From: Fasciolopsis buskii
Lineage: Eukaryota; Platyhelminthes; Trematoda; Plagiorchiida; Fasciolidae
Reading direction: 5' to 3'
NCBI GenBank assembly: GCA_008360955.1
Contig: LUCM01004968.1
Coordinates: forward strand, 344,275 to 408,274
Length of the DNA: 64,000 nucleotides
In this document: in pieces, positions 1-15,188 of the stretch
Layout: each line of letters begins with the position of its first letter
Position numbering within the stretch: the first letter of the stretch is position 1
Program-made: the position numbers and the translations under genes
Notes under the pieces: model-generated
Databases searched by the model: none
Told to the model about the DNA's origin: nothing
What the model saw: only the letters and a program-made list of their open reading frames with translations

Positions 1-1010
1 TTCTGGTTACGTGATATCCACTGCATCCACTCCAACAACTCCACCAAGCTGTATGAATAAACGTTTAGATCAGCCATGTACATGTATTCACTGTCGATAC
101 ATGGGCACCAAGCACACACGTACCTTATCACCCAGTTCCGTCCGATCACCAAACCTGTCAGTGGCCGAATTGTACGGAGTAAAATCGCACACTTTGTCAC
201 CGGATATTAGTCAACGTGATCTACCATCGGATTCGATTGAACTTGGATCTATTCAGGGCCGAGGTACTCCGACTGCCAGTGATCTTTGGGCTTGGGATGC
301 ACGGTATGTGCATAATCAACGTCCTGAATCTCCATGGTTGCCCAGTGGCAGATTGTCCGAATTGTATGTTCACGATCACTTGTGTTACCGATGTCGCCGC
401 AAAAGAACACCGGAGTCCGTGAAACACCACCGTTCGCCGGATCGGTATCCGTTGTGCCGAAATTTGATTAAAAAACGACGTCACAAACATTATGTATTTT
501 TACGAGCTAGTATGCCAAACATTCAGTCCGGTTGGCCGTTTGAACCGAAAGACAGAATTCCTTTTTTGCATCCGGATGACGATTGCTTGTGTTCCTATCA
601 AAAATGCGGTTACTTAGATCAGCACAAGGTCGACGTTTTAGAAACTCGCCGTTCTCGTTCGGTTGATTTGTCATCCGGTAAGTTGGTCCACAGTCGATCG
701 ACACGCCCGAGCCATTCCCATGGCATTAGTCGAACCAGTCCCGTACCGATTTCTCAGCTCTCACAAATATTATCCGACGGTGAGCAACCTACACTCAGTA
801 CGGAATTAAAAGTGCATCGTCCCATATCCCCAGCTTATTCTGACGGTCGATCAAAATCAAAACAGAAATTTCCTTGCTCACGTGAATTGCTTTTGCCCGT
901 ACTGAATCCACCCACCGGACCATCGGATGATCAGATAGCACGAGTTCTTCGACGTCAGTGTCACCAACGCGTAATCGCATTCAACGACCTGGACGGAATT
1001 TTTTATCCAG
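1..1010 (+). CDS. Exon 1 (partial), Cys-cluster N-terminal region and start of DUF4537
   Basis: The frame is open from nt 2 to the donor CCAG|gtaatt after 1010 and ends in phase 1. No acceptor or clear start lies at the left edge. The first in-frame ATG is at 53, but the frame continues upstream of it, so the exon probably begins outside the window. The peptide is Ser/Pro/Arg-rich with three short Cys clusters (nt ~77-94 CTCIHC, ~382-399 CYRC, ~585-612 CLCSYQKC). It ends with VIAFNDLDGIFYP, the first strand pair of the DUF4537 fold. Without splicing the frame would stop soon after 1036, which supports the donor. Confidence 0.8.
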
Positions 1011-4000
1011 GTAATTTCTTCTCCAACTGTATTTGATATTTCTTCATATTTGAGATCGTTCGTCGACAGACCACGAGTGTTTCCTATGACTTTTCAGTCC
1101 TGTTCAGTCATTTCGTAATGAATCGCACTCATATGGTTTCGTTTATGGTTGTTAGTTTACAGTATTTGAAGAGTAAATCTAGAAGAATTCAAAGGATTAA
1201 TATTGAAATGAACAGGAAGGATATAAGCGGAAGTCCTGTGAAAATTTCGAATCCTAGTAGCATTCACAAGCAACCATAAAGTCTATTGAATCTAATACTT
1301 GGTAGGTAGTTCTGGAGTATCACCTACAACCCCTTAGCTTAAACTATCATACTCTGTCCGGTCCACTGGGTGATTTTATCCATAGATTCCGACAGTTTTT
1401 TTTATTTTGGCTTTTTCTCCATTTTTGTTTGTTACACATCAGTTCCACGACGTATTTTGAAGCGTCCTGCTTTCCAAGGTGATATATATATATATATATA
1501 TGCTTAAAGTACTTGGGTATTCCTATTTCGCATCTCCGTATCTAGCTAAAATAAAGATCTAGGTCAAATTGTGGCATTCCTCTTCTGGTTTTATAAGTAA
1601 CTTCTATTCGACTTCTAGGTCAAGCCTGCCAAAAAGATGTGCTCAAACGATCTTAACTTCAGCGAGATAGAGTGATACAAAATAGAAATAGCCAAGTACT
1701 TTAGGCAGATAAATCGCCGAAGATGAATATACCATTTTTCATTTTATTTTGGAATTGTCAAAAATATTCCAAAGGGCAATCCAACTGGCTTATTGAATTC
1801 TCGTTTGAATAGGTCTGAGACGTAGTCCATCTCAGATGGGCTCACCTGTACATAATTTCTTTAAAATGCTGTTATTACATGGGTATTTCCGCATATTTTA
1901 CCAGGACAGATCGATTTGTCATGTCGTTTGGAAGGCATCGGGGTTCTTATTCAGTTTTATGAGAGTCTTTTGACATAGTTCCGAAATACCTTGGAAATCG
2001 TTGTGTGATCACCGCAAACAACTCTTTGTGGATTACGTGTGACCTTGTGGAGGGTTGTTCCACCTTTCAGAATGGATATCCTGATGAGAAAACTCTCCCA
2101 CAGAGCAGAAATATTCGACATCAAATCAAATAGCTAGTATAACGGTAATACTTTTTTCATGCAAATATACTCATATCGATAGTGATATTTCTGATGTTTG
2201 ATGCAATGTTTGCTCTACATATTATATTCACAAGAACCAACAAGCACCCTACTACAGAAATGAAGATACACACAGGGACGGTTGTTTTATTTACTTCCAT
2301 TCGCTCTTCGCTAACAAAGTAATTTTTAACATGATTTCGAAGTCCGCTTATGATGATGATAACGAAACATTTGGGCAATGCGACTGTTAACAGGTTCCTG
2401 ATAGCAGATTCGAGTATCCGGAACGAATTACAGCTCTCTTCAGTCTTGGAAGTTTAACGTGCTCGAAACGGTGCTTCGTAGTTCGCAAAATAGATTCCGT
2501 AATAAATAAGGAAAAAAACAACATAGTACCTATGAACGTACTTGACATTTCCTATGGCCTCTGTAATACTGGTACATATGATGTCCCATACATAATCTTG
2601 GATGCCCGAGTTGCACTCCTTTCCAGTCTTTTTCGGATTCAACGTATTTACTGCATCTTTTGACCCATTTATTTTGGTCCCTTGATTGCGTTTCTGAATC
2701 CGATTCCCGTGGTGTGAAACAAACAGAAGCGCTGTGTTCGATTACGGTGAATACCATTGGGGCCAGTAATCTAGAGTGTTCCAGAGAGCGGTGACTGACT
2801 CACTTCGACTCGCGTGACCCACCCAAAGAGAATGTTCCACGCGTCGGCTAACTCGGCTAACTCCATTGATACCAAAGCTGATGTGGCTGATCCACCAGGG
2901 ATAAATCACATGACCCATGCAGTCGGCCTGCCGCTCCTTTAGATCGATCAACTTTATTTCGATTGGATTTCCCTTTCACCTGGAAAATTAAGATGCGTTC
3001 ATTCACGACAAACAAGGGAAGAGACATTTCGATTTTTTGATGCCTGACATTACTGGTCTTTCCGTCGTTTAACATTCTCTGACCCTTGACTAGTAGCAAC
3101 GGCCTACTTTTGTTGGGTTCAAAGCTACTGATGAAACTTACACTAGGCTGCAAAGTTACGTTACCGGATCACGGAAGTCCCAAACGTGTATTTGTTCGGT
3201 CTTGGATCAAACATACATTCATTGTTCAGCGTTAAACACCATGGCAAGCCTCGTTGACAGCTGTCTTCCTCCCAGCGTTGCACGTTGTTATAAGAGGAAT
3301 AAATGAATGAACTCAGGTGCGCGAAAAGAATGCCTAGGTAGCCAACGCATGGGATGCATTCTGTCTGTACAAACACACCTTTTTATTCATTCTGATTCGA
3401 CAAAAGTGAGAGCATGGCATCGAATGCTCACAGTTAGCTCCCATATTCTTCGGCGTCTTCAACCAGCTGGTTGACTGAGTGTTGGGAACCAACCTTAAAG
3501 ACATGAAACACCTCATTTAGCTATGTTCACTATGCATTTTCTCACTCAACGCTGTCGCATCACCTTTTGTTCTCCACGTGGCCTCTCCCATTTAGTGGGA
3601 GGCACGCTAAATAGGAATTGGTTTGGTACACCAGTGTTTGCCACACCCAGTAGTAGATTCATAAACTCCGCTTTACTCCCGCGGTCACTCTTTCCAGTCC
3701 TAACGGTACTACCTAGGCATCGGTGATCAAAAAACTCTAAGCGACGAACATCTTCAGCATGTAAACTTCATGTCTCACAACCATAAAACAAACGCAGCGC
3801 TCCAAGGCATAACAAACTCGACTTTACAAGCTCCGTGTGATGTAAGACCAACATCACAGGTTCTTCAGTCCAAACTATGCCGCTCTAACCTTGAATATCG
3901 TGCTACCACCCTTGGACACACAGCTGCCCAGGAAGGTAAGACGGTCGACAACTGTTAGTTCCTCTCCATCTAAATCACGTTCATTACGACTGTCGTCCCG

Positions 4001-7000
4001 TCTTACAACAGTACTTTACACTTAAAAGGCTAGAAGCAGATGCCGAGTGGGCAGACAGCCCTTGCGTGTCTATTTTTTTCCTCGTTGAGCATGTTTTGTT
4101 GGTTCGAACAATCGCCGAGGTCATCTGCCTAATCTAGGTCACATACCTTTTCCCAGTTGTCAGTTAGACCTTTATATCCCAAATATCTCTTTAAGCATCC
4201 TCCTTTAGCCCGTTTATGATCAAATTAAACAGGAATGGAGAGATGGGATATTCTTATCGAACACCACTAGTGGTTTTGGATGAACTTGATATTTCACGGT
4301 TTACCCTGAAGCGACCACAGGTATGCAAGTACAATGCTCGCAAAAGGTTCGCGGACTTGTCTAGCATACCCTCCTGATGAAAACACCGAGTAGTGCCGTT
4401 TGGTCGGCTGAGTCAAAGACAACTTTCAAGTCAAGAAGAATCATGAGTGTCGGATGACGGTGTAAAGCACGTTTCAAGTAGCCGGCGAAGGTTAAAAATC
4501 TGATCGATTCAACCTCGACCTGAGAAAAATCCAGCCTGCTGTTCGCGGATGATATTCTCGCAACCGATGACAAACGGCGCAGCATTGTCAAAGCTGGGAC
4601 TTTAGTAACTATTGGAAGTAAACTGATCTCACGTTGATTGCTACAGACAAATTGTGCTTCCTTCTTTAAATGGGAGCAGTCAACAATTTCCTCATGATAC
4701 TGGAATACGGTACTCCCTAGAAATGTCACAAAGCAAGTTGGTAGGTGCTTTAATTAAAGCCTCTCCATCTAGTATGAAAAGTACTGAGGGGGATTTCGTC
4801 CGGACCGGCCGCTTTTCCCGATTTCCATAGCCGAATGTTCGACTCTACTTCTAATTCCATCGGGGAATCAAGAAACACTACCCAAGGATTCGCAATTGTT
4901 TTCGTTGGACTAACTACATTAGCTTGCGGCCGGCTACATTGTCCCTCAAAATATTCCTCTCGTCGATGGAGCCTTTGCTCTCTACCATAAATGGACTCTT
5001 TATTTTTGTCAGGCGAAGCTTGCCGCCAGTCGGTGTGGCGTATAAGCTCAAACAGTTTTTGACTGTTACCTGAAGCAGCTGCTAATTCAGTTTCCTCGGT
5101 TGCATTAACTTGTCACTTTTCAATCTTTCTTAAGGTCTGTCGTCATTTGACGTTGTAATTGTCGACATACCTTATTCATTTCCCAACAGTTTTGGAACTT
5201 ACATTTCTAGTCCATTAGGCTAAGCAACTCCTACAAGGTCCAGTGACTTTGATGGACGTTGGATCTAGGGCCTCAGACGAAACCAGCTACCAAATTCAAG
5301 GCCTGCGAGATTTGATCCCATTGATCATCTACATTCCCTCTCGTGGCTATTCTTAGCGAACCTCAGCTTCTTTTCATAACTGGTGTGAACAGCCGAGGCA
5401 GACAGACGTTCAACGGCCGACCGGGTTTGGTATTTGTGTTGATTTCCATCGAGCTACGGCATAAATTGCATTTAAATTAACGCATGGCCCGATCTGATGT
5501 GCCTGGTTCAGTACAATCTGCAGTTTTGGATCAAACCACACAAACGGTATCTTATTGCCATATGGTCGATCTGACCCAGACTACCCGTCGAGTCACAGTC
5601 ATGTCTCCGTAGGATGCAAACCACGTAAGAAGTTCGTGACGGACACCAATAAAGGATTGCCTGCATGAAGTCGGGGAAGCCTGTCCTTGTTATTCGTGAG
5701 CTAAAGAGAGAAGGCGCAACACCAACCGAAACAACCTTTCGATTCACTAAGCTGTCCAAATTGGGCATTAAAACCATCTTCAACCACCACAATGTCACAG
5801 GTTTTGGTCATGTGAACATGAGTGACGAGTTCGTCGTAACACTCCACCTTCTTCCTATTTCCATTGCAGTCTGCTGGAGCGTATACTGAGATGACAAACA
5901 AGGTGTATTTAACACATCAATACTTGCGAATGCCAACTACCCTCTGAAGTTTTACGACACATAAACGACCGCTGAAGGGGATCCAATCTAAAATGGCCGC
6001 TTTAGCGTTGTTACTCAGGCTTATTCCAACACTTTGTTGACTCGCAATTCAAGCTGTTTCTCCTGAGGTGCGTAGCCGAGGTCTTCATGTGGTGTCAGAC
6101 GCGGGTAGTTGAATTACACTACTGAATTCGTGTTTTATTGACGCAGAAGATATCAATCGCCAGTGGGTCTCCTGCAAGCGCTAAACAAGCCTGCTGGGCA
6201 AGCCTGTAATGAGAGCGAACGCATTGAATGAACCGAGATTCAGAAGCAGATGAGGGTGGAGAAAATTTGAATTGGCAGATTGAAAACCCTTTACGAAATT
6301 ATTTGATAATGGACCGTTACAAGTACCGGGCGTGTTATCAATGGGGACATCGCGGATGTACAGAGAAGGCATAAAGAGAGGGTTGGGGCCCGAAGACACA
6401 GGTTGACTAAAAGAAAGGAGACATGAAAAATAGCCTGAAGCCGCTAAAAAGTCAGGGTCTACTATCCGATAGATAGAGGCCATCGAACGGCTTTGCCAAT
6501 CGGTCTCAAGCAAGGAACAGAACATGTGTCTTAACTCGAAAACTCTCATGAACAAAGAGTAAACAACCTTTGAAGTCAGATTCACGAGTTAGGGTTCGTG
6601 AACCAGGGTGTAGTTTCAGTGGCACAATTCATCTGGAAGTTGATTCAATGTCTACTCAAAAGATGACAATAAAAAGTTGCCCGCAATATCGTAATAGGGC
6701 ATTTTACCAGAACGATAACGGAAAACAACTTTTTTGTCTAGTGCAGAGCCAAATTTGATTATTCGGTGGAAACTGTTTCACCAATTGTCCATATTCTCAA
6801 AGAAACTGTAGAACAGAAAACGAAATTCGGTATGAAAAATGTGGATTTGTTATAGTGAACAAGGCTGCTGGGGTAAACCATCGATGTATTTGTAGACCTC
6901 GATCAGTAATAACCTAGAATGTGTTAAATATGGAAGGTAATATTGCATTCACATGCTTCAGTGGATGTGTCTATCACTGTCCAAACAAAACGACCAATTG

Positions 7001-8857
7001 TGTCAGCAAACCATTTTCGGTTTGATCAGTCACCTTCAAAGGCACAGGAAAGCCTCGGTGGTCATAATTGTGCACCAGCGCTTTCAACTGTTCAAATGCA
7101 CAGCGATATATTGCACAAGTGAGAAATTGATAAACCGCTAAAGTTGTAAGAAACTGATTCATGGAACATTCTAGCTTGGTTCCACGCTATGAATCCAAAT
7201 CACGTTGTGACAAGCGTTAATAACGCGCTCACTACATTGATCCAGGAAGCATAGCTTTTGTCACTGAATATCATTTCCTGACCTGCATTGTTTATCACAA
7301 TAATTAGGCTGCTGCTAGACTACCGTCTAGCGAGGTTTGTGGCGTCATCGTAGAAAACGATTGTGAGATGAAGGTACACAACATAAATCGTCCCGATTTC
7401 GATCGATCAGCAGCTTCTGATACATGAATCTCCAGACTAGCATGCATATGCTTGCGACCATTTTAGACTACCCGTAAGCAGCTAAGCAGGAATTCGTAAC
7501 AGAACGAAGAAAACTCCAGTGATTATATGTCAAACGCAAGCATAAACCAATTTCAAGCCCCCTAACGAATATGGCGATAACTGCAAAATAAAATGGCCAT
7601 ACGAAAAGCGATAAACGTTTTCCATCCTCCCTTAATTTTTTTTGTTAAATTCACTTTCTGAATGTATGTAGTTCCGTAGTTGGTTAGTAGTAGTACTAGT
7701 AGAGCGGTCCCGGGAAATTCAAAAGAAGGAAGTTCCGAATGTCCGGCATTTAATAGAAAAAATGCTTATAAAAAATGTGTTGCGTCTTATTTGCTGCAAT
7801 TATTCATTTCTCTATCAAGTTTCAACGATTCGGAATTACGTGAAAACTATTCCAACATGAAATTGGGTTGATTTATCAAGATTTTACCGCCACAGATTTT
7901 TAAAAGGGTGCTTAATGATGGACTGACTACCTTTGCTCGTCTTTACCGCATAATGAGCTGATAGTTCGTGTGTTGCCTGATAATATGCAGACCCATATGA
8001 GCTTCTTAGATCCAATAAAATGCATTTGTCTTTACCTCACCTTGGACAGCTTTGACAGTTTTCCGAAACGGAAATAAGAACGATGAAGAAAGTACAAAAA
8101 CACAAATACTGAATGGCTTCTGGGAAAATTCCAAACACTAGTGAATGAGTTGCTAAGATCCGAAGGACATTCCATGTTAGACTGACTCTGTATCGATGTT
8201 CTTTCCATTAATTTGCTTCACTTGAATGACAGGAGATCGACCGATTTGTCCATCATACTGTGTATGTTCAATTCAACACTATAAATCAGGCAAGCACTTC
8301 TTTCCTTGCTGTAAATTTTCATCACCGCGTATCCATCTTTCCGTGATTGGGGATTATAAGTTTGTTACAGCTCCTATCACCGTATCAATCAAGCTAACTT
8401 TGAATAAATAAACAGATGGATCAAATATGTCTTATTCATCTATACCTTCCGTTGCATAGGACTGGTACAAAAGTGCATGTCGCCTGAATCGTCCGTGATT
8501 CGATTTCGTCATAACGCTGAGCTTTCCGAAGTACCCAATCAACTGACCCTACCGATTTCGGATATGACGCACACACAAACTTTAAATGTGAGTTATGGAA
8601 AAAAAGTGATTATGGTTTTGCAACTGAATTACGCTGACTAGTGGGAGTTTACTTTTCTCGGGTCATGCAATTGTATAGATTGTAGCTTTCCTAGTATTGA
8701 CCAACTCATTTTTACTTTCTAGTAAATTAAATGCGGAAAATTCCCTTAAGTAAATTCACCTACGTTGGGGTAGTTTTGTGTTGACAATGCACACCCAGTC
8801 TGCCAAGAATCGAGGTCTACAGGATTACAAATGCATGCTTACGTACATACACACAAT

Positions 8858-8907
<50 letters not shown>

Positions 8908-11900
8908 CAGGTGGGCAAACAGGAAGGGGGAGCGACTGATTCTTGAAGCCCTCCATTCGAATAACCCGTTCAATCGGCATGTCGGAATTGACAAACATTA
9001 CGTCATCTTAACAAGACCCGGATGCAGAATAGATAGACAAACAGACGGACAGTGCACAAAAACGAACGGAACCAGCTATCCCATTCAACCACCCATTCAC
9101 GTTCGACAACGAGTCCTAGTTTGGATCGAAACGTCACAGTAAACATTATAACCCAGTGTACGCTTTCTCACCTCTAATGTATATATATATATATGAAATG
9201 TTAGATTCAGATGCAGCACTGTTAGCTGGGATATGAACATTATAATTGCAGGGCAAATGCTGGATGAAATAGGTATTGGTATTTGGGTGTTGATACTTCA
9301 CCAGATGGTAGTATATCACAAAATTTTCTTCGTATACACAGAAAGCTAGACTGGCTATCCCCAGTTTGGTTCACCTGCGGCTCCGGTGTGTCACATAATT
9401 GCTGATCAATTGTTGGTTTTACACGAGAGCAGTAAGAGCGTTCCCGAGTTATGACCCAGAATTGTGAGTGAGACGGTCAGATGTGTGAAGAATGTGGGTG
9501 GATGAACACCGGTCTCTTTGTGACTAAAGTAAACATGAAAATTTGCTTCAGTAACTCAAAGAATTGGTTTGTAGTACCGAGCTACATGAGTCAGTCTTTA
9601 GAAGAAACAGTAGATTTGTATGAGTCAGACTGACTGAATTAATTGGTGCGCATATCCGAGGTTCCCTGCTGTGCTGTAAGCTGTTTTCCAAGGTCAATGG
9701 TGATTAGAAAATGTGTCAGTGTGGTCAGTCTATGACATGATTGGCAGGTTTAGAAATTTTACCTATTGCACTGTTTCATTAGTAAGTTCATTTAGGCTCC
9801 CGGGCCACGGTCTGATAAACATCTCATAGTGCAGTAGCCGGAGACACTGGCTTACATGACTGCAGTGTCCTTGCACTCGTAATCATCTGTATTCCATGCA
9901 GTTATTATTTGTTTATCTTACGGTCGTCCTTTCACTAGACTTCGTTATCTTCATTTGTGATTATCTGTTTTATGATGTTTCACGTTTAATGATCGTGAGC
10001 ACGTTCAAGCGAGGGTCACTTTAACGAATCGCATGAAAACGGCCCATTACTGCACTCTACCGTACAATCACGGTCTCCTGGTTTACAAGATGTTTGATTT
10101 ATTTGCGGTTTGATGCAGTAACGAGGTTGGTCTGATATGAACTGATCCCATTTGGGACCCGGGAAACACATAAAGTTGTCTAAACCCGGAATCATTAACA
10201 ATGCTATCAATTGTCCCGGTACTAGTCCCTAATGTGATTGCATTACACTAAAGATCATTTGTTTTGACGAACCATTCAGGGCACTAGTCAGATAAATGGA
10301 ATGCAACACGCAGCTTTGAGTGATTCTAATCCATTTTTCTTGTTGAGTAAACGAAGCTGTTGGGTAGCAACCAAAACCGGCAGCACGTCGGTACAGGGTT
10401 AATGGTTGTACACACTGAAACTCAACTAAACGGGACTGATGAATGTAAGATTTCTTTATAGAGTTTGGTTTAAAACGTGTATTGGAAGTACAGTTGTTAG
10501 TTCTAATGCAAACAATACAAGCTTACAATTCGTCGAACACAGTTAACTTTTCCTATTGGTATACGGTAGCCAACGTAGTAGACTTGGAATTTTCTCAGGG
10601 TCATTAAACTGGAGCTACCTGTCACGTTCAGGGTTCACCAAAACAATGTCAAACATATTTTTAGTTCAGGGCTGTAGAAACCATGAGAATGTCCCCATTT
10701 TGAATTACAGTTATTGTCGGGGCGGTGGTACAATGTAGTCTCATGAACGAGCTGACGCGAAAACCTGTCGGAGTTTTAAATTGCGAAGGGTGTAACATGT
10801 GATCTGAAGGCAACGGGACTAAGCCAGACATCTGGGAATGAATTACTTTTGTCGTTACAACATTTCGTATTTCGCACAAAATTTCTGCCTAAACCACATG
10901 TCTAAATGAAATTCATATAAAATTACCTACTACTGTGGAGTCTGATTTATCAAGATCTTGAGTTCATTTCTAAAGTCCGGTTTTATTATCTACTTATTTC
11001 TATTGGTAGTTGAAATTCTGAGTAAGCTTGTTCCCGTTCCTCTATGTGACCCTCACCTCTCTCTCTCTCTCTCTATCTCTCCCGTGTGCCTATTTATTTA
11101 GGATGGTGACACAGTGCTTGTGCGTGTGAAAAATGTAACCGCTTCATGTGAATGTTGGGTTCCAGCTCGTGTGCAAGGAGGATTCCTCGGTTCACCTGAT
11201 CCTCGGTATCCGTTACGACATCGTTATCAGTTACGATTGTTTAGTGGTGCCAAAGTTAGTTTGTACGGCTTCTCCAAAATTCAGAGTTAGAATCTGCTCT
11301 ACCTAAATCCCTTCCTTTTTTCCTCATCATCATCATTCATCTACATTTTACTTTGTTGATAATCCCACATTTTTGCCAGAGCAAGATATGAAATGGAGAA
11401 ATTACCTGGTGCAAGAATCAAGCTTCCAGTCACCGAGAGACTTTTCTTACCTACCATCAAATTAGTTTTTTCTGGTTAATAAATATGGTGTTATAGGTTT
11501 AGACGATGTTGAGTTCATCGCAGAGTGGAAAACCGTTTCGACCATCGAGATTCGAATCAAAGAAAGGACATCGTCCAAGATAATGTACCGATAATTCATT
11601 AGAGAGCTTCATAAGTTTGTCATGTGGATCATTTTAATTGATCGCCAAAATAAAGTAATATAATATGCAGTTTACCTATCTATGGGAGAATTCTTCTATG
11701 AATCTGTTATGAAGCTGGCTCGTCGGTTGTGGTAGAGGAGTGGCCCGCTTATGGATGCTCTGTGGTTGAGGAGCGATACTCTAGCCTCGCTGGCAGCAAA
11801 TCGAAACAAGGGGGACGTGTATCTGGACTTCGGATAACTCACCTCTTCTCACCTCGTCCGCTTGCACCCCGATTTTGCTGAGACCATCCATTCGTGGGCC

Positions 11901-14900
11901 CAAGAATGGTCGTGGTGGGTACAACACAACCTAGGTCAATTGCCTGACCTAGTGAAAATTGAGATCATCGTGATTGAGACCGGACCAAATCTCAAATCAC
12001 TCGGTTTTTTTGCGATTTAGCTGGGCTTTGTTCGGCCTGGCCTGCGATGGTCAAGAGGATAAGGTCGTGATGTCTGGACATGAAGGTCGCAGGTTCGAAT
12101 CCTCCCACCGCCGGTCAACTTCCCCACTTGGTAGACCTCTGTTTCCCACGGCCCCCTTTCTAAAAATTGATGTACGTTGTTGTTTCATTGATAAAGGAAG
12201 TAAAAGATAAAAGAAAATAATGAAACGTTAATCTGATTGACACAGGGATTTCGTTGTCCAGTTTGTACTGGAAGCAAGGAAAGTCAGCGTCTGTGCATAT
12301 TTCCGTTGGATTGATATATTAGGGATCTTCGTTTTGCTCCAATTTCAGACTATTTCCGTTATCTTGGCGTGTTTCATATTTTTGGATGGAAAAAGATTTG
12401 GACTCGTAAACCGAAGCAGAAGGTTCCAGTTAGTATACTTGATTAGAGGGACAATGGTTGATTTGTTCTGAAGATGCTTCCAGATATGTGGCTGATCAGA
12501 TTCTGAGGTCAACCAGTAGTCAGATCTATTGGATTGGTGGATTGGCACGACTTACAAGACGAATTAGTATTCGGCCTTCAGTAATGGCTGAGTACTGTAC
12601 TTAAGTCTTTATTCTGACAACGTTGTATCCCAGGCGTTTTAGTGCTTTGATTCATTTCAAGTCTCTTTAGGAGGGTGCCCACGTTTTGCCGTTATTGTGA
12701 TCGAATTCATTGTTAGATCGTATTCTCTACAGCTGGCTACCATCGATTTTTCAAGGGCTGTCTTCTGGATATTGATAAACCAAACTTAACTGAATTTGGT
12801 CGATGCTACAGAAATGAAGCTCTCCAGATGCTTCGGGGAATCAACACATTTCGGACGATAAAACCACTTTTATCATTATCATGACTTTGGTTTGTATGGT
12901 AAGGTCGCTCCTAGAGCCTCGAAAAATTGCTTGAAATTACTCTTGATCATGTTTTGGCTTAATCAAACGTCATACTCGTGGGACTACTCCGTGAACCAAT
13001 CGAAATCCATCAGTCGGAGTAACGGGCTCGTGTATGTGTGTGTGTGTGTGTGTGCACTAGAGCTCGGCAGATTTATCGAATGTCGGATAAACCCAACGGC
13101 AGGAGTTCGAGTCCCACCGGTATCAGTGAGCTTTCATATAAAGAGTTACTCAACACTTCACGAGCTCGATCTTGCAAATTGGTTTTGGCTGTGATGTATT
13201 TAAACTGACCGATACATTTCGCTAAACTACTACTAAGTTACCAAGAGCAGGAAAATTCGACTGGGCGATTCTGAATCGTACGCAACTTCATATAATGTAA
13301 TTTTAAAATCACGTGTACCCTACTCGTCACTTCTTATGTGTGATCAAAATCAGTGATTCTGTTTTTGCGGTTTCCCACAACGGGGCGTTCCTAACTTGTT
13401 TGACAAATCATCTTCGACAGTGTCAATCGCCGATGCCATATTCGTGAAGCCGTACAAGAAAAATCACACAAAACAGTATCCACAATGACGTATTCCCAAT
13501 CAACGGGGTTTTCAGCCTTGCCAAAAGTTCTGGATTCGAAGGGAATTAAGTCCATCTAACAATTCCGGTGTAATTTCCCATTGTTACCAATTGTTTACTA
13601 ATCTTTGATGGGTGGCATCTTCACGAGATGGTCAATATCTCTCTTACTCAGCTCTAGGTCTTTACCGTAATTGTATATTTGTTCCGCTGGTTGTTAGGTT
13701 TATATGCCATATGATAGGTCCAGTGTTAGAAACTTAAATAAATGTAATCTCATTGTCCAGTACGTCCGTACAGTAGGTTGACACTATTAAATGTAATAAT
13801 TTTCTCTGTTCTGCAACGCAGACGTAAAATTTTAAAAGGAATAAATTGTCAAAAAGGGATAATAGGATTGTTAAAATGAGCTAGGCTGGACTGGATGTTC
13901 AAACAAACTTCTCGTTGGGATAAAAACCCTTTCGATCAATCCGATTATAACCAAGGTGGAAAAACCATTTTGCCCTAAACGTGCCGATATATCAAGATAA
14001 CCTAAGTGAAACGCAGTAGTTTTGGCCCTGTGTAATTAAGAACCTGTCAATCAAAGGAAATTGGGATTTTTCTTCAGTTTATATCTAACCATAGCGGATT
14101 ACACTTGTGATTTTAGTATCCAGTTGGTTTTGGGCAATTTGTACGTCCTCAATAGTACAGGGCAACGCATCCATATGCAAATATCACTTTTTACTGTGAC
14201 CTGGAGCACGCATGATGGCAGCGTAAAAAGGACGGAAAACATTTACAAAACGAGATGCTTGATGAGAGGAAGAAAAGATTTTTTACATGTTATCACCGTA
14301 TGTATTTTGTCACTATTTCGTGTGTTCCATTTGTTTTTGGAAGTCCAAGGTCAAAAGACATGTCACGGAGCATTTGAGCCACTAAATTCGGTTCTACGCC
14401 GTGTAACTCCGACGATAGTTTTCGTCTCTTCGGACTTAAAGGCAACACTCGGAGCATCAACCGATCCCAAAGCCGAAACTAACTTTTTCATAGTTTTACT
14501 CCACAATCAGACCACCGCCTTGCTTCTTCAGACCTTGTCAACCAAAAACAAAATGATTTGCGTAAATTAAACGATAGACAGAAATACGTCAAACGTGTCT
14601 AAGCCAGCCAGGGTGGTGTAGAGTCATTGTATCTGCCAGAGGACAACTGTTTAAACCTAGAACACAGCGATGCACTTCGTCATTGCTCATTCAACTTTCC
14701 CGCCGGAATCGAGCAAAGCTTTGGATCCAGACAACCAGCTCGAAGGGGCCAGGCACCATAATCCTGAAAAGAGCACCAAAACAGTGGCATGGCGCCCCTT
14801 CCGTTAAAGAAAACCAGGGTGTCAAGTTGTTACCACATACGAACGCTAACCTGGAAAATAGTTTAAAATTAACCACGTGTAAAATACATATAATGATAAT

Positions 14901-15139
14901 GATACCATAGTGGGTAGGTCCATGTACAGGCTCCTGCCAGTGTTGAAGGAATAAATTACAATTTCCACGCGAAAGCCTCGGATAATCCGATTAACTTTCC
15001 ATTTAGGAGGCAACATACTTACGACCCCGAGCTTAAGTTTGACCAGATGAGCTGAGATTTGTGAGCGAAAGCTATAGTCCAATGGCCAGTTATTCAAACA
15101 TAATAACATCGACCTCACACACTACCCGTGGGTAATTGT

Positions 15140-15188
<49 letters not shown>

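Larger units (their letters stand above)
8588..11101. other. Intron 2 of the giant gene
   Basis: This 2.5-kb intron holds a (TA)n-bracketed insert (8863-9194) and a (CT)n tract next to the exon 3 acceptor. A segment near 10380-10450 resembles the 3' tail seen after the RTE copy at 53.5 kb, but the match is weak. The rest shows nothing recognisable. Confidence 0.5.

Noticed and set aside
2080..2100. CTGATGAG followed by AAAAC, hammerhead-like
   Set aside because: There is no helix II, GAAA spacing or cleavage triplet in the right place.
13064..13125. tRNA-like segment with GAGTTCGAGTCCC
   Set aside because: The B-box-like site is good, but the A box is weak and no cloverleaf forms, so I do not call a tRNA gene.
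14061..14570. 169-codon plus-strand frame in intron 3
   Set aside because: There is no recognisable domain and no splice or promoter context. Probably chance or an old repeat.
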